A stretch of 64,000 nucleotides of DNA from Pseudoxanthomonas sp. 3HH-4 (GTDB taxonomy: Bacteria > Pseudomonadota > Gammaproteobacteria > Xanthomonadales > Xanthomonadaceae): positions 1-64,000 of the forward strand of contig NZ_VFPB01000002.1 of NCBI RefSeq assembly GCF_006716465.1, written 5' to 3'. How positions within the stretch are numbered: the first letter of the stretch is position 1; the number at the start of each line of letters is the position of its first letter. Positions 33,893 to 41,888 of this stretch are shown here, piece after piece. The position numbers were made by a program, and so were the translations under genes. Under the pieces are notes generated by a model. It did no database searches. It was not told where the DNA came from and saw only the letters and a list, made by a program, of their open reading frames with translations.

Positions 33893-34339
33893 ATGAGCCA
33901 GAAGTTCCATCGCGTCGACTATCCCAAGCACGTCCCCGAAGCCTTCCGCGGCCTGTACGCCGCCAGCACCGCCCTGCACAACGGCGCGCTGGGCAAGGAA
34001 TTCCTCGAACTGGTCTTCCTGCGCGTCTCCCAGATCAACGGCTGCGCGTACTGCATGGACATGCACGGCGGCGCCTTGCGCAAGGCCGGCGTGGAGCCGC
34101 GCAAGCTGGACACGCTGGCCGGCTGGCGCGACAGCCGCTTCTTCGACGCCCGCGAAGGCGTGGCGCTCGCCTGGGCGGAACAGCTGACCACCCTGCCCTC
34201 GGGCGCGCCCGCCGATGCGACCTACGAGGCGCTGAAGGAGCACTTCGATGAATCCGGCATCGCCGAACTGACCATGGCGGTGGCCACGATCAACGCCTGG
34301 AACCGGCTGGGCGTGGGCATGCAGCCGATCCTGCCCTGA
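33893..34339 (+). CDS. Carboxymuconolactone decarboxylase family protein (AhpD-like)
   Basis: 148 aa. Conserved NGCAYCMDMHGGALRKAG with the redox CxxC and downstream His, as in AhpD-type peroxidase partners. It sits 37 bp after the ECF41 sigma gene, the linkage seen in many genomes, so it is the likely regulated target in the same operon. Substrate unknown. Confidence 0.92.
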   Translation: MSQKFHRVDYPKHVPEAFRGLYAASTALHNGALGKEFLELVFLRVSQINGCAYCMDMHGGALRKAGVEPRKLDTLAGWRDSRFFDAREGVALAWAEQLTTLPSGAPADATYEALKEHFDESGIAELTMAVATINAWNRLGVGMQPILP

Positions 34340-34373
34340 TCGCGGGGACGCCTCAGGCGGCACAATGGGGACC

Positions 34374-35018
34374 ATGGAAACCCTGGTCCTCATCCTCGAT
34401 CTGGTCGGCACGTTCGTGTTCGCACTCAGCGGCGCCATGCTGGGCGTGCGGCGCCGGCTGGACATCTTCGGCGTGCTGGTGCTGTCGTTCATCGCTGCGA
34501 CCGCAGGCGGCATCACCCGCGACCTGCTGATCGGCGCCACCCCACCCGCGGCGCTCAGCGACTGGCGCTATCCGGTCACTTCACTGGCCGCCGGCGTGGT
34601 GACGTTCTTCCGCGCGTCACTGATCGAGAAGCTGCACCATCCGGTGCGGCTGTTCGACGCCATGGGCCTGGCGCTGTTCGCCGTCGCCGGCACGCAGAAG
34701 GCACTGGAGTACGGCATCTCACCCCCGATGGCCGCCGCGATGGGCATGCTCACCGGCATCGGTGGCGGGATCGCCCGCGACCTGCTGCTCGCCCAGGTGC
34801 CGCTGGTGCTGCGCGCCGAGCTTTATGCGGTCGCGGCGCTGGCTGGCGCGCTGGTCGTCGCCGTCGGCCACTGGCTGGCGCTGCCCATGGTGCCCTGCGC
34901 CGTGGTGGGCGCGGCTTTCTGCTTCGGCCTGCGCATGATGGCAGTGACCTATGGCTGGCACCTGCCGGTGGCGCTGCAATCCGGTGGCGATGGCGAGCCG
35001 CCCGGTCCGCTGAAGTAG
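34374..35018 (+). CDS. TRIC-type cation channel family protein (UPF0126)
   Basis: 214 aa with seven transmembrane helices in two repeated halves. Each repeat has a Gly-rich helix followed by a conserved RD (ATAGGITRDLLIG and GIGGGIARDLLLA). Bacterial members act as trimeric cation channels or glycine-related transporters. ATG 34374 is preferred over ATG 34365 for the METLVLIL start. Confidence 0.88.
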   Translation: METLVLILDLVGTFVFALSGAMLGVRRRLDIFGVLVLSFIAATAGGITRDLLIGATPPAALSDWRYPVTSLAAGVVTFFRASLIEKLHHPVRLFDAMGLALFAVAGTQKALEYGISPPMAAAMGMLTGIGGGIARDLLLAQVPLVLRAELYAVAALAGALVVAVGHWLALPMVPCAVVGAAFCFGLRMMAVTYGWHLPVALQSGGDGEPPGPLK

Positions 35019-35126
35019 CGCAACGCCGGCGGTCTTGCGCCCAAGCGTGGCCCTGCACCGACGAACCGTGCGGACCGCCGCACCCGGTGGCGTTAGCATG
35101 GCGCCACCTGCGTCCTGATCGACACC

Positions 35127-36212
35127 ATGGCCATCGCCACCTCCCATCCGCTGGACCTGCCCCGCCAGCGCGTCTTCTGGTTGCTGCACCTGTCGGGCTG
35201 GGGCGCCTACTTCGCGCAGGGCTGCCTGTATGCCGTCGCCCACGGCAAGCCCTCCGGCTACTGGGTGGTGCCCGCGACCGCCGCGACCATGGGTGCGCTG
35301 GTCACGCTGGGCCTGCGCTTCCTGCTGAGGACCTATTGGAGCCTGCCGCCCCGTCAGCTGCTGGCATTGATGATTCCCGTGGTCCTGGCCAGCTCGGCAC
35401 TGATCGATTTCGTCACACGCGAAGTCCTGGTGGATTTCTGCGAGACCTGCAAGCCGACCACCCGGCTGGAGTTCATCGCCTATTCGCTCGGCTACATCTA
35501 TGTGGTGCTGGCCTGGGTCGGCGCGTACATGGGCATCAAGTACTACCAGCAGCTGCAGGGCGAAACCGAGCGCACGCTGGCCGCGCGCAGCATGGCGCAC
35601 CAGGCGCAGCTGAAGATGCTGCGCTACCAGCTCAATCCGCATTTCCTGTTCAACACGCTCAATGCGATTTCGACGCTGATCCTGGACCGCGACAATGTCA
35701 CCGCCAACCGCATGGTGCAGGGCCTGTCGTCGTTTCTCCGGCACTCGCTGGACAACGACCCGATGCAGCGCGTCACGCTGCGCCAGGAACTCGATGCACT
35801 GACCCTTTACCTGGATATCGAGAAGATCCGCTTCGCCGAGCGGTTGCGCATCGAGACCGACATCGACGAGCACTGCTGGCGTGCGCTGCTGCCCAGCCTG
35901 TTGCTGCAACCGCTGGTGGAGAACGCCATCAAGTATGCCGTTGCCAAGCAGGTCGCAGGCGGCCTGTTGCGTATCGAAGCCGAACGGGACGGTGCGCAAC
36001 TGGTGCTGCGCGTCATCGATGACGGCCCCGGCTGCGGAAGCCTGGAGGGCGATGAACTGCCGCCCGGCAAGGGCGTGGGCCTCCGCAATACGCGCGAACG
36101 CCTGAGCGTGCTGTACGGCGGGTCCGGTGGCTTCTCCGTACGCAATCTGGAGCGCGGCATCGAAGTCACCCTGCGCCTGCCTTTCGAAACCTCGCAGACG
36201 CTGGCGGACTGA
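35127..36212 (+). CDS. LytS-type sensor histidine kinase
   Basis: 361 aa. Four transmembrane helices at about 15-140, then the His_kinase domain with H-box QLNPHFLFNTLNAIS (His172) and an HATPase domain with LLLQPLVENAIKYAV, DDGPGCG and GVGLRNTRERL. Pairs with the LytTR regulator 5 bp downstream. The small sensor region inside the membrane suggests detection of an envelope or quinone-type signal; this is inference. Confidence 0.92.
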   Translation: MAIATSHPLDLPRQRVFWLLHLSGWGAYFAQGCLYAVAHGKPSGYWVVPATAATMGALVTLGLRFLLRTYWSLPPRQLLALMIPVVLASSALIDFVTREVLVDFCETCKPTTRLEFIAYSLGYIYVVLAWVGAYMGIKYYQQLQGETERTLAARSMAHQAQLKMLRYQLNPHFLFNTLNAISTLILDRDNVTANRMVQGLSSFLRHSLDNDPMQRVTLRQELDALTLYLDIEKIRFAERLRIETDIDEHCWRALLPSLLLQPLVENAIKYAVAKQVAGGLLRIEAERDGAQLVLRVIDDGPGCGSLEGDELPPGKGVGLRNTRERLSVLYGGSGGFSVRNLERGIEVTLRLPFETSQTLAD

Positions 36213-36216
36213 GCCC

Positions 36217-37065
36217 ATGGACAACGCCACCCCACCGCCCCGCCCGGCACGACTGCGCGCCTTCATCGTCGACGACGAACCGCTGGCGCGGCGCGGACTG
36301 GAAATCCGACTGGCCGCGCATGCCGACATCGACATCGTCGGCCAGTATGGCGATGGCGCATCCGCCGTCGCAGGCCTGCGCGAACACCGGCCTGACCTGA
36401 TGTTCCTGGATGTGCAGATGCCGGGGATGGACGGCTTCCAGACATTACGTGCGATTCCCGCCAGCGAGATGCCGCTGGTGGTGTTCGTCACCGCCTACGA
36501 CCATTACGCCATCCGCGCCTTCGAGGCCTCTGCAACCGACTATCTGCTCAAGCCCGTGGACGATTCACGGCTGGCGCAGGCCCTGTCACGCGTGCGCCAG
36601 GCGCGCGCGCAGCGCGAGGCCAGCGGCCACTGCGCCACCCTGCTCGGCCTGCTGGGCGAACTGAGCGGCCGTCCGCCCCTGCACCTCGACGAAGCCCTCA
36701 AGCCCGATGCGCTGGACCTGCTGCGGCGGGAGGAAAAGCTGGCCATCCGCGACGGTGGCCGTACCGTGCGCGTGGACCTGCACAACATCCGCTGGATCGA
36801 TGCCGCGGGTGACTACATGTGCATCCACGTGGATGGCGAAGGCCAGACCGGCACGACCCTGATCCTGCGCGCCACCATGCGCGAGCTCGAGAAGCAGTTG
36901 GATCCGCAGCGCTTCCCGCGCATCCATCGCTCCACCATCGTCAATGCGCGCCGGGTGGTCGAGATGCGGCCACATACCAATGGGGAAAGCTTCCTGCGGC
37001 TGGACTGCGGCCAGGAGCTGAAACTGTCACGCAGCCATCGCGACAAGCTAGCGGTGCTGCTGTAA
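36217..37065 (+). CDS. LytTR family response regulator
   Basis: 282 aa. Receiver domain with FIVDDEPLARRGLEIR, phospho-acceptor Asp65 in LMFLDVQMPGMDG and Lys in DYLLKPVDD. The C-terminal LytTR DNA-binding domain contains IRWIDAAGDYMCIH and FPRIHRSTIVNARRV. It would bind pairs of direct repeats. The RND efflux genes start about 320 bp downstream on the same strand and are possible targets. Confidence 0.93.
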   Translation: MDNATPPPRPARLRAFIVDDEPLARRGLEIRLAAHADIDIVGQYGDGASAVAGLREHRPDLMFLDVQMPGMDGFQTLRAIPASEMPLVVFVTAYDHYAIRAFEASATDYLLKPVDDSRLAQALSRVRQARAQREASGHCATLLGLLGELSGRPPLHLDEALKPDALDLLRREEKLAIRDGGRTVRVDLHNIRWIDAAGDYMCIHVDGEGQTGTTLILRATMRELEKQLDPQRFPRIHRSTIVNARRVVEMRPHTNGESFLRLDCGQELKLSRSHRDKLAVLL

Positions 37066-37382
37066 CCCGTTCTTATGTAGGAGCGACGTGAGTCGCGACC
37101 GCACGGCAGCCATTGCCGTGGCACATGACGCGCGCAAATCGATGTCGACATGCCAACATCGCGCCCTCTGTCGAGGCGCAACGAAATCCGACGCGTACGG
37201 TCGCGACTCACGTCGCTCCTACAGCAGTGCCAACCACGCGTAACGCGAATTCTCGATCTTCGGTTCATCGCGCCCGTTCCACCACTTGCCGCAATACGGC
37301 ACGTGGCATGACTTCCGGGCCATAACCATCACGGAAGACGCGCGCATCGTGCGCTCCGCCGAGACCGGAGCGGACCTGCACG
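37066..37382. other. Gene-free interval between the LytTR regulator and the RND permease
   Basis: 317 bp. The first half is the REP-like pair at 37076-37223. The second half (37224-37382) should hold the RND operon promoter, but I see no convincing -35/-10 pair or a clear LytTR direct repeat. A short frame ends just before the permease start and has no features of a gene. Confidence 0.6.
37076..37223. repeat. REP-like palindromic pair (copy 2)
   Basis: TGTAGGAGCGACGTGAGTCG plus CGACCGCA at 37076-37103 and its inverted partner ending at 37223, same unit as at 30392-30534. The two loci share the outer arms but not the middle, so the arms move or are maintained as pairs. Confidence 0.88.
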
Positions 37383-40300
37383 ATGAAACTCACCGAAGCC
37401 TCCCTGCGCAATCCCGCTGCCGTCGCGGTGGTCGTGGCCATGGTCTGTGCCTTCGGCCTGATGAGCCTGATGAAGCTGCCGCTGCAGCTGTTCCCCGACA
37501 TCGAGCGGCCGCAGATGTCGATCCAGACCGGCTGGCGCGCGGCATCGCCGCAGGAGATGGAGTCGGAAATCGTCGAGCCCATCGAAGCCGTGATGCAAGG
37601 TCTGCCAGGCCTGGAGGAGATCTCCTCCAACGTCAACGCGGGCAACAGCTTCATCAACCTCACCTTCGCCGTCGGCAGCGACATGGACGCCATGCTGGTG
37701 GAGGTGCTGTCGCGCATGAACCGGCTGCAGCCGCTGCCGCGCGATGCGACACCGCCGGTCGTGCAGGCGGGCGCCGACAATGCCAACAACTCGCTCACCT
37801 ATTTCTTCGTGCAGAAGCTGCCGGGCACGCGTGGCGACATCCTCGACTACCGGCAGATGATCGAGGACCGCATCGTCCCGCGCATCTCCGCAGTGCAAGG
37901 GGTGGCCGGCGTCGAGATCAACGGCGGCGCAGAGGAAGAGCTGACCATCACCCTCAATCTGGAACGTGCGGCCGCGCTGGGCATCCAGATTCCCGACGTC
38001 GCCGCCGTCGCGGCGCGCGCCACCGACGTGTCCGGCGGTGTGGTGGAAGCCGGGCGGCGCGAGTACGTGCTGCGTTTCGCCGGGCGCTATTCGCCCGAGG
38101 CCCTGGGCGAGCTGATCCTGGCCTGGCGCGATGGCCGGCCGGTACGGCTTGGCGATGTCGCTCGCGTCGAAGTGAAGCGACCGGAGCAGCGCTTCTTCGC
38201 GTACCAGAACGGAAACCCTGCCATCGGACTGCGCATCCTGCGCGAGAACGGGGCCAACGTGCTGGACACGCTGGATGAAGTGAAGCGCGTCGTCGCGGAC
38301 GTCCGCGAGCAGGAGCTGAAGCCGCTCGGTCTGGATATCGCGCAGAGTTTCGATGCCTCGGTATTCATCAACCGTGCGCTCGGCCTTCTGTCGGGCAGCC
38401 TCACCGTCGGCGTGCTGCTCGCGGTCGGCTGCCTGTGGTGGTTCCTGCGCGATGTGCGTGCCACCGCACTGATCGCGTGCGCCATCCCCATTTCGTTGCT
38501 GGCCACCTTCATCGTGCTGCAGCTCACCGGCCGCAGCCTCAACGTCATCTCGCTGGCGGGGCTCGCGTTCGCGGTCGGCATGGTGATGGATGCCGCCGTA
38601 GTCGTCGCGGAGAACATCGTGCGGCTGCGCGAGGAAGGCATGCCGGCAGCGCGCGCCGCCCTGGAGGGTACGCGCCAGGTGGGTGGCGCGCTGGTGGCAT
38701 CCACGCTCACCACCGTGGCCGTGTTCCTGCCGGTGATCTTCATGGATGACGTGGAAGGCCAGCTGTTCGCCGACCTCGCGCTGACCATCTCCATCGCAGT
38801 GGGCATCTCGCTGCTGATCGCCATCACCGTGCTGCCAGCCGCCGCCGGCAGCTGGCTGCGCACGCGTCCCGGCGACGCCACCCAGCACCGCGCCTGGTCG
38901 CGCGTCAGCGACTGGGCGCTGCGTGTCACGGAGGGTCGTCCGCGTCAGCTTGCGTGGGTCGGCGCACTGGTGCTCGCGCCCGTACTGCTGGCGACGCTGC
39001 TGATGCCGCAGATCGACTACCTGCCGCCGGTGAAGCGTGCCGCGGTGGATGCCTTCTTCAACTTCCCGCCCGGCATGAGCCCGGAACGCGTGAACCGCGA
39101 GATCGCCCCCGTGGTGCTCGAGCGCATGCGGCCGTACATGGAGGGCGAAAAGGGTCCGCAGCTGAGCAACTGGTACCTCAACCTGTGGCCGGGCGGTGGT
39201 TCGCTCGGCGCGCGCGTGGTCGATCCCGCCGATATCGGCGAGCTGGAACGCATCGTGCGCGACGAGATCGTCGTCGGCTTTCCGGACACGCGCGCCTTCG
39301 CCAGCGAAGGCGAACTGTTCGGCAGCTTCGGCGGATCGGCACGCGCCATCGCCATCCACCTGCAGCACAGCGATGGCGATGCACTGGCGCGGGCGGCGGA
39401 AGCAGGACGCAAACTGCTGTCGGAGCGCTTCGCCGGCGCCAACGTGCAGGCGTGGCCCAATGCCGATGCCGGCACGCCGGAGCTGCGGGTGAATCCTGAC
39501 GACCGCCGCCTGGCGGAAGCGGGCTGGCGGCGGCCCGAGCTGGGCACCGTCGTACGTGCGCTGGGTGACGGCCAGTGGCTGGGCGAGCATTTCGACGGCG
39601 ACCGCCGGCTCGCCATCATCCTGCGCAGCGACCGCGCCGACGATGTCGAACGGCTGGGCGCGGCGCCCCTGGCGACACCCCAGGGCGGCGTACTGAGCCT
39701 GGCCGAACTCGCGCAGGTGGACACGGTGCTCGCACCCAACCAGTTGCGCCGCATCGACCGTCGCCGCACGGTGACGCTGACCGTCGATCCCCCTGCTGCG
39801 ATGTCGCTGGAAGAAGCGCTGGACATCGTCAATGACGAGATCGTGCCTGCATTGCGCGATGGGCTGCCCCCCGACGCCGCCATCCGGATTTCCGGCAGCG
39901 CCGACCGGCTCGGCGAAGTTGTGCGCAGCATGGGCACGAACTTCGTGATCGCGCTGGTGGTGCTGTTCATGCTGATGGCGGCGATGTTCAAGTCATTGCG
40001 CGACAGCGCCTTCGTCATGGCCACCCTGCCGATGGCGGTGCTCGGGGGCGTGCTGGGCCTGCGCGTGCTGGACTTGGCCGCCGGACAAACGCTGGACCTG
40101 CTGTCGATGATCGGCTTCATCATGCTGCTGGGCATGGTGATCAACAACGCCATCCTGCTGGTGGCGCAGGCACGCGAGGCACAGGCTGGCGGCGCATCGC
40201 TGGACGAAGCGCTGAAACAGGCCCTGGAACAGCGCCTGCGACCGATCCTGATCGCGGCGCTGACCGGTGTGCTGGGCGCATTGCCGATGGCAATCAATCC

Positions 40301-40478
40301 CGGCCCCGGCGCGGTGATCTACCGCGGCCTCGCCGCGGTCTCGGTCGGCGGCGTGGCGCTGAGCCTGCTGTTCACCGTGGTGCTGGTGCCCGCCCTGCTG
40401 CGGCTGGCTGGCTCACGCGTCGCCCGCGCGGACGTACGCGACACCCCCGTCACGCCGCTTCCGTCCCCTGCGACTTGA
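37383..40478 (+). CDS. RND family efflux transporter permease (AcrB/HAE1 type)
   Basis: 1031 aa, standard size. N-terminal helix (NPAAVAVVVAMVCAFGLMSL), porter domain with FPDIERPQMSIQTGW, transmembrane core with AGLAFAVGMVMDAAVVVAENIVR, where the Asp residues carry protons, and a matching second half (LIAALTGVLGALPMAINPGPG). The adaptor gene follows 26 bp later. No outer-membrane channel gene is adjacent, so it may share a TolC-like partner. Substrate unknown. Confidence 0.93.
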   Translation: MKLTEASLRNPAAVAVVVAMVCAFGLMSLMKLPLQLFPDIERPQMSIQTGWRAASPQEMESEIVEPIEAVMQGLPGLEEISSNVNAGNSFINLTFAVGSDMDAMLVEVLSRMNRLQPLPRDATPPVVQAGADNANNSLTYFFVQKLPGTRGDILDYRQMIEDRIVPRISAVQGVAGVEINGGAEEELTITLNLERAAALGIQIPDVAAVAARATDVSGGVVEAGRREYVLRFAGRYSPEALGELILAWRDGRPVRLGDVARVEVKRPEQRFFAYQNGNPAIGLRILRENGANVLDTLDEVKRVVADVREQELKPLGLDIAQSFDASVFINRALGLLSGSLTVGVLLAVGCLWWFLRDVRATALIACAIPISLLATFIVLQLTGRSLNVISLAGLAFAVGMVMDAAVVVAENIVRLREEGMPAARAALEGTRQVGGALVASTLTTVAVFLPVIFMDDVEGQLFADLALTISIAVGISLLIAITVLPAAAGSWLRTRPGDATQHRAWSRVSDWALRVTEGRPRQLAWVGALVLAPVLLATLLMPQIDYLPPVKRAAVDAFFNFPPGMSPERVNREIAPVVLERMRPYMEGEKGPQLSNWYLNLWPGGGSLGARVVDPADIGELERIVRDEIVVGFPDTRAFASEGELFGSFGGSARAIAIHLQHSDGDALARAAEAGRKLLSERFAGANVQAWPNADAGTPELRVNPDDRRLAEAGWRRPELGTVVRALGDGQWLGEHFDGDRRLAIILRSDRADDVERLGAAPLATPQGGVLSLAELAQVDTVLAPNQLRRIDRRRTVTLTVDPPAAMSLEEALDIVNDEIVPALRDGLPPDAAIRISGSADRLGEVVRSMGTNFVIALVVLFMLMAAMFKSLRDSAFVMATLPMAVLGGVLGLRVLDLAAGQTLDLLSMIGFIMLLGMVINNAILLVAQAREAQAGGASLDEALKQALEQRLRPILIAALTGVLGALPMAINPGPGAVIYRGLAAVSVGGVALSLLFTVVLVPALLRLAGSRVARADVRDTPVTPLPSPAT

Positions 40479-40504
40479 TTCCCTCCCCCTTCCTGGAAAA
40501 CGAC

Positions 40505-41602
40505 ATGCGCACCCTGCACAAGACCCTGATTGCCGCCGCATTGGCGGGTGTCCTCGCCCTGCCCCTGCTGAAACTGGACGCCGACGCCAGCGCCCCCGAA
40601 ACGCCGGATGCACCGCCGGCGATCGTCAGTGTCGCGCCGGCGGTGAATGCGGAGTTCGCGCCGCGCCACTGGGCGCCCGGCAGCGTGATCAGCCGGCAGG
40701 ACGCGCGCGTCGCCAGCGAACAGGGCGGGCGCGTCGTCGAGGTGGTCGAGGTGGGCGAACGCATACGCGCCGGCCAGGCGCTGGCGGTGCTGGACGACAC
40801 GGCATTGCGGCTGCGCGAGCAGGAAGGCCGCGCCGACCTGGCCCGCATCCAGGCCCAGCTCGACCTTGCGACGCGGCAGGAACAGCGCTACGCGCAACTG
40901 GCCGCACAACAGAACATCGCCCGCGCGCAGTACGAACAGCTGCGGGCCGACCGCGACATGCTGGTGCAGGAGCGTGCACGCGCACTCGCGCAACTGGCGC
41001 AGACGCGTCACCAGCGCGAACAGATGGTGGTGCGCGCTCCGTTCACCGGAATCGTCGCCGAACGCCACACCCAATTGGGCGAATACCTGACCACCGGCGC
41101 GTCCGTCGCGCGCCTGGTGGACACGGCATCGCAGGAAGTCCGCGTGCGTGCGCCGGTGGACCTGGCGCAGCACCTGGGCACGGGCACCCCGGTGCTCGTG
41201 CGCACGGGCGACACCGAGCGCGTCTGGCCGGTGACCGCGCTGGTGCCGGTGGGCGACGAATCCTCGCGGCAGCTGGAACTGCGCATCGCCATCGATGCCA
41301 CCCAGATGCCGGTGGGCAGTGCGGTGGACGTCGGACTTCCCAGCGCAGGCACGCGCAACGTGGTCGCGGTGCCGCGCGACGCGGTGATGCTGCGTCGCGA
41401 AGGCGACTTCGTGATGCGCGTGGATGGCACCGGCAAGGCCGAACGCTTGGCGGTGGAAACCGGTGCCGAAGTGGATGGCCTGGTCGAGGTGACCGGCGAT
41501 GTGCGCGTCGGCGACCGTTTGATCGTACGTGGCGGCGAACGCGTCGAGCCCGGGCAGGCGGTTAGCATCCAGCCGGCATCCTTGGCGGTCGCGATGCGCT
41601 GA
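40505..41602 (+). CDS. RND efflux periplasmic adaptor subunit (HlyD/AcrA family)
   Basis: 365 aa. Signal-type N-terminus (LHKTLIAAALAGVLALPLL), lipoyl half-motif with VASEQGGRVVEVVEVGERIRAG, coiled-coil hairpin at about 95-165, second lipoyl half RAPFTGIVAERHTQLGEYL, and beta-barrel region. ATG 40505 is preferred; the frame opens slightly earlier at 40475 overlapping the permease end. The order permease then adaptor is reversed from the common acrAB order. Confidence 0.9.
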   Translation: MRTLHKTLIAAALAGVLALPLLKLDADASAPETPDAPPAIVSVAPAVNAEFAPRHWAPGSVISRQDARVASEQGGRVVEVVEVGERIRAGQALAVLDDTALRLREQEGRADLARIQAQLDLATRQEQRYAQLAAQQNIARAQYEQLRADRDMLVQERARALAQLAQTRHQREQMVVRAPFTGIVAERHTQLGEYLTTGASVARLVDTASQEVRVRAPVDLAQHLGTGTPVLVRTGDTERVWPVTALVPVGDESSRQLELRIAIDATQMPVGSAVDVGLPSAGTRNVVAVPRDAVMLRREGDFVMRVDGTGKAERLAVETGAEVDGLVEVTGDVRVGDRLIVRGGERVEPGQAVSIQPASLAVAMR

Positions 41603-41767
41603 GCGGGGTGCGAGGCGGCGCGGATCGCGGCTGGCGTTGTCCGTAACCTGGAGAGGTCCGGTCGAACGGGGTCATACCGCTTCCCCGAACAACTGGATAC
41701 GGATGCACGGAAAACGTCCAGTCGCGATCCGCGTCGCTTCCTGGTGATGCCCCTCATATCACTGTGG

Positions 41768-41834
41768 TGTGGGAGCGACGTCAGTCGCGATCAGGCACTG
41801 CATCCGTCCCGTCGCGACTGACGTCGCTCCCACA
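41768..41834. repeat. REP-like palindromic pair, GTGGGAG variant (copy 3)
   Basis: TGTGGGAGCGACGTCAGTCG and CGA on the left and its inverted partner ending GTCGCTCCCACA at 41834. Compared with the other two loci, GTAGGAG becomes GTGGGAG and GTGAGTC becomes GTCAGTC, on both arms. The middle is only about 20 bp, so the whole can fold as one long hairpin upstream of the ABC exporter. Confidence 0.85.
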
Positions 41835-41888
41835 GGCACCGGGCCGCGCTTTCACCCCAAATCCATCCGGGGCAGGCACAATCCACGC

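Noticed and set aside
37329..39590. 753-codon minus-strand frame opposite the RND permease
   Set aside because: Antisense low-complexity shadow of a clear RND permease.
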